Shown here: piece by piece, positions 56,814 to 64,000 of the stretch
How positions within the stretch are numbered: the stretch's first letter is position 1
How the letters are laid out: each line of letters begins with the position of its first letter
Assembly (NCBI RefSeq): GCF_000178835.2
Contig: NC_015275.1
Coordinates: forward strand, 2,377,001 to 2,441,000
DNA: 64,000 bases
DNA from: Cellulosilyticum lentocellum DSM 5427
GTDB lineage: Bacteria > Bacillota > Clostridia > Lachnospirales > Cellulosilyticaceae
Reading direction: 5' to 3'
Notes under the pieces: model-generated
What the model was told of the DNA's origin: nothing
The model's database searches: none
What the model saw: the letters and a program-made list of their open reading frames with translations, nothing else
Position numbers and translations under genes: made by a program

Positions 56814-57260
56814 TGAGTTTGCCAATACGTAAGCGTGGAGAGATTATTCCACAAGATACTAGAAATACTATATCAATGCGTTATCATACTATTACCAAAG
56901 CAATAAATTGTGAATTTTGAAACAGCCAAAGTGAGACACAAAATAGTTTGTATGTTGGTTCTTATGGGCGTGGAACAGCAATTAATTCCAGTGATCTTGA
57001 TGTTTTGTTTGAATTACCACAAAATGAATATAATCGATATGATTTAGTAAAGGGCAATGGTCAATCACGTTTATTGCAAGCAGTAAGAAATGCAATACTA
57101 ACATCTTATCCTCGCAGTGAAGTTAGAGCTGATGGACAAGTTGTAAAAGTTTTGTTCAGTGATGGCATGAAATTTGAAATACTTCCTGCATTTAAAAACA
57201 TTGATTGATGGGGCAATGGAATGGTACATATATTTATCCAGATACAAATATGGGTGGAAA
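56814..57260 (+). pseudogene. CD-NTase (CBASS cyclase-like) remnant
   Basis: ATG 56814 with GGAGGGGACGG upstream. The frame encodes SLPIRKRGEIIPQDTRNTIS, the NTase motif VGSYGRGTAINSSDLDV, and GMKFEILPAF (third acidic position region). This is the SMODS/CD-NTase pattern of CBASS signalling cyclases. It has TGA at codon 36 (where EFWNSQ is expected) and again after NID at 57206. After that one lost T shifts the frame away from WNGT.IYPDTNMGG, visible in the next frame. It ends against R copy 3, so the C-terminal half and any effector are missing. Inactive. Confidence 0.75.
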
Positions 57261-57262
57261 TG

Positions 57263-57400
57263 AGGGCTTTCGGGTCAATTTGAAGTTTTATTATAAATTT
57301 CAAGACCTAAAAGCCCTTTTTGTAAAAGTTGTAAATTCGCACTTTTTGACTTCAGATTCTTGCCTCTTTGCATAGTTATATTCTATAATCATTTCTTGTG
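57263..57400 (+). repeat. R element, copy 3
   Basis: Arms AGGGCTTT (57263) with AAAGCCCT (57310-57317) and inner GGTC/GACC, around AATTTGAAGTTTTATTATAA. Then GTAAATTCGCACTTTTTGAC, TGCCTCTTTGCATAG and TATAATCATTTCTTGTGTAT. It is followed directly by the transposase gene, so the 3' half could also serve as its promoter (TATAAT). Confidence 0.82.
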
Positions 57401-57426
57401 TATAAAAAATGACAACCGAGGCAAAG

Positions 57427-58655
57427 ATGAGTAAGAATTACTTAAAGAAATTTATTAAATATGTAAAGAAAGTTTATCATATAGAAGATGGGTTAAAAGC
57501 ACTAACAGATAGAAGAAAAAACCTTCTATATACTACTGGAGAGGTTATTCTACCAGTGCTTTTAGGCTTTATAATGAGAATACAAAGTTTTAATGAACTT
57601 AAGTATAAAATAAGAAGTAATGATTTTATAAATATTATTTCTAGAAAAATGAAATTACCACAAATAGATACTATCAGAGATACCCTTAAAGTTATTGATA
57701 ATCAAGAACTATACAAAATGCACAGTAAAATCATTAAGAAGTCCAAGCGAAATAAAACATTTGAAGAAGGGACCATAGATGGCTATACAGTTGCAGCTAT
57801 AGATGGTACTAAATTGTTTGGAAGCTATAAGAAAAGTTGTGAAGAATATTGTACCACAACTATAAGAAATAAAAAACACACTATTTTCATAGTACTGCAT
57901 TCATGTCATTAATAGGCAATGAGCCTAGATTGATCATAGACTTTGAACTCTATAAAGGTTCAGAAGATAGCAGTAAAAAGGATGAAGGAGAGCTAACGGT
58001 AGCAAAAAGACTATTGAGCAGAGTAACGAAAGAGCATAAATGTACGATAGATGTAGTCGTTTATGATGCTTTGGCTTGTAATAGCAGTTGGATTAATCAT
58101 TGTATATCTAATAAGGTAATACCAGTTATTCATGTAAGGGATAGTAATATTATAAGTATCAAGGAAGCTAAGACTAAAATTAACAAAAGTAATATAAAAG
58201 AGATTTGGCAAGATGGGAAAAGAGATTGTGAAGTAACAGCATATGAAGAATCGTTTTACATGGATGAAGTAACTGACCCACTTAGGTTTGTAAAGTTTAG
58301 AAAGAAAACAAAGACAAACAAATATTCACAAGTTTTACTGGTTACAAGTGATTTTAATATTCCTCTTCAAACATTATACAAGATGATGCACATGAGGTGG
58401 GATATAGAAAATAGCTTATTTAATAAACTTAAAACTTATAGTGCTCTAGAGCATTGTTTTATACATCACCCAAACGCGATAGAAGCACTTTTGTATTTAA
58501 TGAGCATAGCTACTAATCTTACACAACTATTTATTTTTAGAAGGCTAAGTGGAAGTGAGGTAAAGCTATTAACACAAAAAGAAATAGTAAGGTTGCTAGA
58601 GAAAGATCTATATCGATTGAAATATAATAGGAAGTATATTTTTGATACGACATAA
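57427..58655 (+). pseudogene. IS4-like DDE transposase, frameshifted
   Basis: About 410 codons in two frames. First part: MSKNYLKKFIKYVKKVYHIE, then AAIDGTKLFGSYKKSC (first Asp). Second part, from about 57,895: STAFMSLIGNEPRLIIDFEL, VVVYDALACN (second Asp), MRWDIENSLFNKLKTY (Glu of the YREK-like region). The shift is near 57,886, where KHT should run into YFHSTAFMS. ATG 57427 has GAGG 5 bases upstream. Terminal inverted repeats could not be defined. Inactive unless rescued. Confidence 0.8.
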
Positions 58656-58667
58656 GGCCATGACCTA

Positions 58668-58812
58668 ATTGAATACGGTGGGAGAAAATTGGGGTAAGGG
58701 GAACTATACCTATTTTTAGGAAAAACAGCATAAATAGTGTAAAAGATAGTAGGAGTTGATTGAAATTTCTTTAACTATACTATAAAATCAGGTTAGAAGC
58801 GAAAGTGCTCGT
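58668..58812 (+). repeat. U element, copy 2
   Basis: Shares CTATACCTATTTTTAGGA with copy 1, and TAGGAGTTGATTGAAA, TTTAACTATACTATAAAATCA and GCGAAAGTGCTC with copy 3 (about 80% by eye over ~105 bp). Contains -35/-10-like TTGATT and TATAAA boxes and lies just upstream of the 84-residue ORF. Confidence 0.72.
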
Positions 58813-58818
58813 ATTAAG

Positions 58819-59073
58819 ATGGGAACTGAATTAAGGATGATAGATGAGGATTTTAGACAATCTTTATTAAGTAAAATGAGTATAAGTCAAGGTAATATAT
58901 TATTTTTACGCGAGCTATTAATAGAATATAAAGAGGCAGGAATGGATAAAAATAGTATGATGAATAATCTGATAGAGTTACGTTCTAGTTGTAATTCTGA
59001 TGTGGAGGATGTTTTTCTTGATTTGATGGATTTTGTGACAGGATTTTGTAATTCAAGTTTGAGAATATTTTAA
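58819..59073 (+). CDS. Small helical protein, candidate immunity protein
   Basis: 84 residues, all-helical, acidic (DEDFRQSLLSKMSISQGNIL ... EDVFLDLMDFVTGFCNSSLR). Similar short proteins with an LLDFVTGFCNP-type ending are, from memory, found near contact-dependent toxin loci, but I cannot name the family. It is framed by U copy 2 upstream and R copy 4 downstream, the clearest single-gene cassette in the region. Start ATG 58819; an alternative ATG at 58837 has a closer GGA. Confidence 0.6.
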   Translation: MGTELRMIDEDFRQSLLSKMSISQGNILFLRELLIEYKEAGMDKNSMMNNLIELRSSCNSDVEDVFLDLMDFVTGFCNSSLRIF

Positions 59074-59126
59074 TATTTTAAAGAGATAACTGTTCAGCCA
59101 TAATAAATTTTGCTGTGGATAACAGT

Positions 59127-59212
59127 AGAGGTTTCGGGTCAAATTGAAGTTTTATTATAAGTTTCAATACCTGGAGCCTCTTTTTGTAAATAATATAAAT
59201 TCGCATTAGAAG
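59127..59212 (+). repeat. R element, copy 4
   Basis: Arms AGAGGTTT (59127) with AGCCTCT (59175-59181) and inner GGT/ACC, around AAATTGAAGTTTTATTATAA, then TTTTTGTAAAT and AAATTCGCATTAGAAG where similarity stops. It is 53 bp after the 84-residue ORF. Confidence 0.8.
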
Positions 59213-59410
59213 GATAATATTTTCTTTGGTATGGACGGAAATCACTATGCTTTTGTATATACAGTTAATGGAGAGAAACCTACTTACATATGTATACCTG
59301 ATGAGTATTGAAATGGAAAAGAAAACACTTGGAGAGTAATTGGTATTACTTTAGAGTACAATAGGTATACATATTTGTTTTATCTTCACAACAAAAAGCC
59401 ACCATTCTAG
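59213..59410 (+). pseudogene. Gene remnant with internal TGA
   Basis: Immediately after R copy 4 the frame reads KDNIFFGMDGNHYAFVYTVN, then ICIPDEY, TGA (59309-59311), NGKENTWRVIGITLEYNRYT and stops at 59410. No start codon with a ribosome site is present, so this is a C-terminal fragment. The residue expected at TGA could be Trp (EYWNGK). Family not recognised. Confidence 0.45.
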
Positions 59411-59441
59411 AAAAATCTAAAATGATGACTTTTTGTTGTGC
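59387..59441. terminator. Long bidirectional terminator-like hairpin
   Basis: CACAACAAAAAG (59387) and CTTTTTGTTGTG (59429-59440) with further complementarity inside (ACCATT/AATGATG, CTAG/TCTA). Confidence 0.8.
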
Positions 59442-59500
59442 CCAGACTCTTGTTAGTTACTTTTATAGCTTGATTTCCAATGTCACAATAAAGGCATAGA

Positions 59501-59660
59501 CATAAGCTCCTCAGCAGGTCTTGCACTTTGCAGAGAATAGGAAAATAAGCTATGAAAGTTCAAACGCTGAGTGAGGAGCTCCTTAAAGTCTTAGCCGGTG
59601 CACCCTTTATGACGAGGAAGCTAGGGCATTAAGACCCTGGTTTGAAACTTTATTTGGTAT
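59501..59660 (+). ncRNA. Candidate structured RNA with pseudoknot
   Basis: AGCTCCTCAGC (59505-59515) can pair with GCTGAGTGAGGAGCT (59566-59580, 4-nt bulge). AAAGTTCAAAC (59555-59565) can pair with GTTTGAAACTTT (59640-59651). The two stems cross, as in an H-type pseudoknot. Between them lie GTCTTA/TAAGAC (59588/59630) and GGTGCACC. GC content is higher than in the AT-rich surroundings. No ORF and no match to a riboswitch class I know. Confidence 0.4.
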
Positions 59661-59830
59661 AACTTATGTGTAAAGCATTAACGAATAACCCAAAAAAGAG
59701 TTCTTTGTTTGCTCTTTACATCATACTATATGTTACATCGTGAATATTTCCCTAATATAATTTGAAAAATTTATAGAAAGAAAATTATAGACTCTTTATT
59801 TAGTGTCATTTTTGTTAACTCTCTAACTAT

Positions 59831-59874
59831 AAAAATAGGGTACCTACTAATAGATTAGAAGCTACCCTATTTTT
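59831..59874. terminator. Bidirectional terminator before tspO
   Basis: AAAAATAGGGTA (59831-59842) and TACCCTATTTTT (59863-59874). The stretch 59661-59830 shows nothing else. Confidence 0.85.
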
Positions 59875-59884
59875 ATATGTCGTA

Positions 59885-60352
59885 TTATTGATTAAGGGTA
59901 TAAAGCATAAGATTTAAGTATCCAGCAAAAGTAACCCAGAGCAGATAGGGAATTTGAAGCCAAGCAGCTAATGGATTAATCTCTTTGAATGACTTAATCA
60001 TTACCACAATCAGAATCCATAATATAATAAGCACAAAAAAAGCAAGTAGGATATTTTGCAAGTTAAAAAAGATGATAGACCATAGAAAATTAAAGAAAAG
60101 TTGCCACCCATAGATAGTAAGAGCTTTTTCCTTGTTGGGGGAGTTAGATTCATAGATGAGATAAGCAGATATCCCCATTAAAATGTAAAGGATAGTTCAA
60201 ACAATAGGAAAGACCCCTCCTGGTGGTGATAAAACAGGCTGTTTCAGCTGATTATAAACTTCCATACTATTTTGAGTGAGAAATCCAGCTAAAGCGCCTA
60301 TTCCAAGGCTTATGCCTATACTTATTAAAAGCTGTTTCCAATTGATTTGCAT
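59885..60352 (-). pseudogene. tspO: TspO/MBR family protein with in-frame TGA at a Trp position
   Basis: From ATG 60352 (GGAGGAACTA upstream) the frame encodes a 155-codon five-helix TspO: MQINWKQLLISIGISLGIGA, LSPPGGVFPIV, TGA at codon 52 (60199-60197), TILYILMGISAYLI, FLWSIIFF, and the closing LWVTFAGYLNLMLY. In TspO the motif is P-P-x-W-V-F-x-x-V-W-T-x-L-Y, so the TGA stands where Trp is normal, and the first Trp is Gly. The rest is intact. TspO proteins bind tetrapyrroles (family knowledge). Inactive unless TGA is read through. Confidence 0.85.
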
Positions 60353-60444
60353 TAGTTCCTCCTTTATGTCCATGCATTAAAGTATGTAGACATATACTAA
60401 TAATTACTATCAGTGTATGCTACATGTCCTAACTTATGATAATA

Positions 60445-60560
60445 AATGAGTATTTTTAGAAAAATTTCATAAATAATATAAAAGAAGCTAGGAGTTGATT
60501 GAAAATCATTTAACTATAGTATAAAATCAAGTTGAAGCTAAGGTGCTCAAAACATTACCT
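60445..60560 (+). repeat. U element, copy 3
   Basis: TATTTTTAGAAAAATTTCAT, CTAGGAGTTGATTGAAAATC, TTTAACTATAGTATAAAATC and GAAGCTAAGGTGCTC match copy 2. It lies 40 bp upstream of the tocopherol-cyclase-like gene and probably holds its promoter. Confidence 0.72.
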
Positions 60561-60600
60561 ATAGATGACTATTAGAATACAAAAAAGAGAAGGTGAAGAA

Positions 60601-61734
60601 ATGTTTAATCATCATGACTTATCGAGAAATGAATATATGCTAGATGGATGCTTTTGTAAAAATGGCTATGACTGGTGGTGGCATTCTTTTACAGCAAGAC
60701 ATGAAAAAACAGGTGAAGAAAAAGCTTTTTTTGTAGAATATTTTTTATGTAATCCTGCATTAGGTGGTGATAAAGCTGTATTAGGTCAATTGCCAGAAAA
60801 TAAAGTAGCCGGCAAGAAGCCATCTTACCTTATGGTCAAGGTAGGAAGCTGGGGGAAAAACCCTAAACAGCTACATCGCTTTTTTGCATGGGATGAGGTA
60901 AAACTTCATAAGAAGAAACCATTCTCTGTAAAGGCAAAGGACTGTTTTGCATCAGATACGGAATTAACAGGCAGTGTGGGTGTAAGCGAAGTGGATGCAA
61001 AGGAGCATCCAGAGTATATGTGTGATGCTGGTTGCATGACATGGAACTTGAAACTAGATAAGAAAGTTGCATTTAATGTGGGATATGGAGCAGGTAGATT
61101 ATTTCGTAAGATTAAAGCTTTTGAAATGTATTGGCATGCAGAGGGAATGAAAACCTTGTATAGTGGAACTGTTGAAATAGACGGAGAACGTTACATTGTG
61201 ACACCAGAAACATCCTATGGATATGCGGATAAGAATTGGGGAAGCAACTTCACAAGCCCGTGGGTGTGGCTTTCTTCGAACTGCATGAGGAGTAAGGTTA
61301 CAGGAAAAGTGTTGAAGAATAGTGTGTTTAACATCGGTGGTGGATGTCCAAAGATATATTTCTTTCCACTGAACCGAAAATTGTTGGGAGCTTTTTGGTA
61401 TGAGGGAAATGAGTATGAGTATAATTTTTCCAAGTTTTGGACATTGCCACGCACCCAATTTTCCTTTCAAGAGACAGCAACAGAAGTGAGGTGGAAAGTG
61501 CGACAAGAAAATAGAACCTCTGTTATGAAAACTGAAGTACGTTGTTTAAAGTCTGATTTATTACTTATTAACTATGAGGCTCCAGACGGTAGCAAAAGGC
61601 ATAAGAAGTTGTGGAATGGTGGTACGGGAATAGGAAACATAAAACTTTATAAAAAGACGCGGGACGGCTTGATGCTCATTGATGATATTGTAGCTACACA
61701 TGTAGGGTGTGAATATGGAGAATATGAGTCGTAG
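60601..61734 (+). CDS. Tocopherol cyclase-like family protein
   Basis: About 377 residues. Matches by eye the bacterial branch of the Tocopherol_cycl family: MFNHHDLSRNEYMLDGCFCK, WWWHSFTARH, FVEYFLCNPALGG, GRLFRKIKAFEMYWHAEGMK, YGYADKNWGSNFTSPWVWLS. These are predicted lipocalin-like beta-barrels. The bacterial function is unknown, and tocopherol is not made by clostridia. ATG 60601 is preferred to 60565 because AAGGTG is 7 bases before it. Preceded by U copy 3. Confidence 0.82.
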   Translation: MFNHHDLSRNEYMLDGCFCKNGYDWWWHSFTARHEKTGEEKAFFVEYFLCNPALGGDKAVLGQLPENKVAGKKPSYLMVKVGSWGKNPKQLHRFFAWDEVKLHKKKPFSVKAKDCFASDTELTGSVGVSEVDAKEHPEYMCDAGCMTWNLKLDKKVAFNVGYGAGRLFRKIKAFEMYWHAEGMKTLYSGTVEIDGERYIVTPETSYGYADKNWGSNFTSPWVWLSSNCMRSKVTGKVLKNSVFNIGGGCPKIYFFPLNRKLLGAFWYEGNEYEYNFSKFWTLPRTQFSFQETATEVRWKVRQENRTSVMKTEVRCLKSDLLLINYEAPDGSKRHKKLWNGGTGIGNIKLYKKTRDGLMLIDDIVATHVGCEYGEYES

Positions 61735-61910
61735 TTAATCGTATATAAGAGACGAAGTATGACTATTTAGAAAGAGTTACAGAAAAGATGGTACATTTGA
61801 GTATTATAAGTACAAAATAAGAGTTCTAGAGATGGATAAAAATGTGTCCATCAAATACGTCTTATATTGATACATAACACAAAAGATTAATGGAAGAGAG
61901 GTGAATTAAG

Positions 61911-62711
61911 GTGAAAACAGTAGTAATTACAGGAAGTTCTAGAGGACTTGGTTTTGAAATGGCTAAGGTTTTTAGAAAGAGTGGGCTAAATGTTATGCTT
62001 AGTGCAACCAATCAGGAAGTACTTGAAAAAGCAAAAAAAGAACTTGAGAAAATTGAAAGCTCCGCTAAAGTTGAAGTGTGTAAATGCAATGTAACAAGTG
62101 AGGAGGACATACGAAATCTAATAAACTACTCTAAAAAGATATTTGGCTCTATTGATATATGGATCAATAATGCAGGTGTAAATCAACCAAACAAGCCTAT
62201 TTGGGAGCTATCTGCAAAAGAAATCACATCCATACTGGATATTGATTTAAAGGGAACGATCAATGCATCACGACTAGTAATGCGTGAAATGGCAAAAGTA
62301 CGTTCTGGAGCAATCTACAATATCGAAGGATATGGAAGTAATGATGCTAAAATGCTTGGTTTATCTATTTATGGAACCAGCAAAAGAGCTGTTACTTATT
62401 TTACGGAAGCATTAGCCAAAGAATCGCAAGAACTTAAGACAGGTGTTATTGTTGGTAGATTAAGTCCTGGAATTATGATTACAGATTTTCTAACAAATGC
62501 TTTTTCTTGCAATGAAAAGATAGAATTGCAGGAAAAGACAAAGAAAGTTTATAACATCTTGGGAGATTACCCACACGTGGTAGCTGAATTTTTGGTAAAT
62601 AGAATGCTCAAGAATACTAAAAATAATGCTAAAATCCAGTGGTTAACAAATAAAAAAGCTACTTGGAGATTTATGACAGCTGGTTTTAATAAAAGAAACT
62701 TTTTTTCATAA
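61911..62711 (+). CDS. Short-chain dehydrogenase/reductase
   Basis: 266 residues from GTG 61911 (GAGAGGTG upstream). Classical SDR: cofactor motif TGSSRGLGFEM, NNAGVNQP, and catalytic Tyr-Lys as YGTSKRA. The usual Ser two positions into SGAIYNIEGYGS is altered in spacing (NIEGYGS). C-terminal region has SPGIMITDFL. Substrate unknown. A DUF1295 membrane protein follows 34 bp later, suggesting an operon in lipid or terpenoid reduction (inference). Confidence 0.88.
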   Translation: MKTVVITGSSRGLGFEMAKVFRKSGLNVMLSATNQEVLEKAKKELEKIESSAKVEVCKCNVTSEEDIRNLINYSKKIFGSIDIWINNAGVNQPNKPIWELSAKEITSILDIDLKGTINASRLVMREMAKVRSGAIYNIEGYGSNDAKMLGLSIYGTSKRAVTYFTEALAKESQELKTGVIVGRLSPGIMITDFLTNAFSCNEKIELQEKTKKVYNILGDYPHVVAEFLVNRMLKNTKNNAKIQWLTNKKATWRFMTAGFNKRNFFS

Positions 62712-62745
62712 GAGAGAATTAATAAAGTAAAATGTGGAGGTTCTT

Positions 62746-63561
62746 ATGAATTTTACAAGTACATTTACACTTAGTTTTTTGATATTAATAGTTATAGCAT
62801 TAGTGGTTAGTTCAGTTGGATTCTATAAATATGTTTACTTTATTTCTTTGGGATATGGTTTTTCTATTGCAGCAATGGGAATTGCTATGCCAATTCTATT
62901 TTTCAATGATTTAAGCATAGGAACTATGGTTTCTTGTATGCTATTTGTGATTTATGGTTGTCGTCTAGGTGGATATTTGCTTGTTAGAGAACTAAAAAGT
63001 GCATCCTATCGTCATACGATGAAAAAAGAAATGAAAGATGGTAGTACCATGAAAATAGCTTCAAAAGTAAGTATTTGGGTTAGCTGTTCCTTGCTATATG
63101 CACTACAAATATCCCCGGTATTTTTACGTTTACAAAACGGAGTTAAGACAGACGTATTTAGCATAGTCGGTGCTATGATCATGGTATGTGGTATTTTATT
63201 AGAGTCTTTAGCTGATATACAAAAATCCAAAGCAAAAAAGAAGAATCCATCACGTTTTTGTGATAGTGGATTATATAAAATCGTGCGTTGCCCTAATTAC
63301 CTAGGAGAGGTATTATTTTGGACAGGTGTATTTGTTTCAAGCATAAACGTTTATGTTGGTGTATGGCAATGGACTATGGCATCATTTGGGTATATCTGTA
63401 TCGTCTATATTATGTTTGGTGGCGCTAGAAGATTGGAAATACGACAAAATAGAAATTATGGTGATAATCCTGAATATAAAACATATGTGAAGCAAACACC
63501 AATTCTTCTACCATTCATTCCATTATATAGTGTAGAAAAATATAAATGGCTAGTGGGATAG
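62746..63561 (+). CDS. DUF1295 (steroid 5-alpha reductase-like) membrane protein
   Basis: 271 residues, six or seven transmembrane helices. The C-terminal signature of the DUF1295/ICMT-like group is visible: FCDSGLYKIVRCPNYLGEVLFWTG-type stretch near residue 180, and RNYGDNPEYKTYVKQTP near the end. Such enzymes reduce or methylate lipid substrates. ATG 62746 with GTGGAGG 5 bases upstream is chosen over the GTG at 62734. Likely co-transcribed with the SDR gene. Confidence 0.87.
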   Translation: MNFTSTFTLSFLILIVIALVVSSVGFYKYVYFISLGYGFSIAAMGIAMPILFFNDLSIGTMVSCMLFVIYGCRLGGYLLVRELKSASYRHTMKKEMKDGSTMKIASKVSIWVSCSLLYALQISPVFLRLQNGVKTDVFSIVGAMIMVCGILLESLADIQKSKAKKKNPSRFCDSGLYKIVRCPNYLGEVLFWTGVFVSSINVYVGVWQWTMASFGYICIVYIMFGGARRLEIRQNRNYGDNPEYKTYVKQTPILLPFIPLYSVEKYKWLVG

Positions 63562-63641
63562 AAAACTTGACAACTTGTAGTTACACTTATACAAAAGTAC
63601 TAGCATTATAAAATAGAATTTCAGTTTGATTAGAGGATAGA

Positions 63642-63669
63642 TTGACAACAACTCTATACATGTTAAAAT
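63642..63669 (+). promoter_or_regulatory. Promoter of the YkgJ-type gene
   Basis: TTGACA 63642-63647 and TAAAAT 63664-63669, 16-bp spacer. Confidence 0.7.
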
Positions 63670-63707
63670 CATAATAGTTATAAGGTAAGATTTAAGAAAG
63701 GAAAATT

Positions 63708-64000
63708 ATGAGAACACTAAAGACATTAGAAGGTATTTCAGATGGTAAATTATATGATATAGAGGACTATGTAAAAGCAGATACATCTGGATGTAATGGG
63801 TGTTATACTTGTTGTCATAGAGTAGGAGACTTGGTTGAGCTTACACCATTTGATGTTTACGAAATAGTAAATCACACTAAAGTATCCTTTGATGAACTCT
63901 TGGGGAATAAACTTGCACTCCAAATAAGCAATAAAATGATGTTGCCTTATCTCAAGATGGAGGGAGAAACAGAGCGCTGTAGTTTTTTGAATGAAACAGG
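63708..64000 (+). CDS. YkgJ family cysteine cluster protein, N-terminal part
   Basis: The first 97 codons only; the gene runs off the window. AAGAAAGGA precedes ATG 63708. CNGCYTCCHRVGDLVELTPFD is the start of the YkgJ (putative Zn/Fe-chelating) cysteine cluster, with further Cys near the window end (TERCSFLNE). Function of the family is unknown. Confidence 0.85.
   Translation, partial: MRTLKTLEGISDGKLYDIEDYVKADTSGCNGCYTCCHRVGDLVELTPFDVYEIVNHTKVSFDELLGNKLALQISNKMMLPYLKMEGETERCSFLNET

Noticed and set aside
57263-57400. R copy 3 as simply the left terminal repeat of the transposase element
   Set aside because: Copies 1 and 4 occur without any transposase and the stems covary rather than being identical, so an IS end alone does not explain it; this alternative is still open for copies 2 and 3.
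56814-60352. A TGA=Trp genetic code for the island
   Set aside because: The same genes use many TGG codons, other genes in the window end in TGA, and the remnants also have frameshifts; decay or mutational bias is simpler. Kept only as an observation.

Overview
The window looks like a chromosome segment of a low-GC, anaerobic, Gram-positive Clostridia member, in the Lachnospiraceae/Cellulosilyticum range (inferred from gene content, not searched). The signs are strong AGGAGG-type ribosome sites with frequent GTG/TTG starts, a T-box leader, type III glutamine synthetase, VanW and VanY wall proteins, clostridial small proteins, and a secreted protein carrying two cellulose-binding-like modules.

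Positions 1 to about 41,850 are mostly housekeeping. In order they hold a flavoprotein tail, plsC, a DUF1015 gene, a T-box operon (vanY-like gene plus alaS), rpsU, yqeY, an ISL3 insertion sequence, and a ribbon-helix-helix/coiled-coil gene split at an A8 tract behind a dense palindromic operator. Next come an FNT-type transporter, a Xer-like recombinase, an aldehyde dehydrogenase, envelope proteins, tRNA-Tyr and tRNA-Phe with a decayed tRNA copy, and a degenerate L,D-transpeptidase. They are followed by gdhA, an HD-GYP protein, a radical SAM gene, nth, a GT4 glycosyltransferase, a UvrD-like helicase and a VanW protein. An IS3 element sits in the loop of a terminator before a class A PBP. Then come glnN, a PfkB-like pseudokinase, hflX, yigZ and yebC.

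From about 41,850 to 60,560 the segment is an accessory region, interrupted only by a PilZ gene and an RlmD-like methyltransferase gene. It contains a 2.04-kb insert bounded by 47-bp direct repeats of the yebC 3' end. It also holds a SUKH immunity remnant, a defence-like SF2 helicase cut by an IS3 element, a serine-recombinase remnant, a 1,472-residue secreted polymorphic toxin, a decayed CD-NTase (CBASS cyclase), a frameshifted DDE transposase, small immunity-like ORFs and a broken tspO.

Two repeat families tie this region together. The R element is a hairpin with a conserved loop and covarying stem, present four times downstream of small genes. The U element is a promoter-like repeat, present three times upstream of genes. 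The 41,972 ORF shares its pre-toxin module with the large toxin, so it reads as an orphan toxin cassette. The likely picture is a polymorphic toxin locus in which toxin/immunity cassettes can be exchanged between a shared upstream module and a shared downstream R repeat.

The window ends with a tocopherol-cyclase-like gene, an SDR oxidoreductase, a DUF1295 membrane protein and the start of a YkgJ-type cysteine-cluster protein. All functional calls come from reading motifs by eye; no database search was run.
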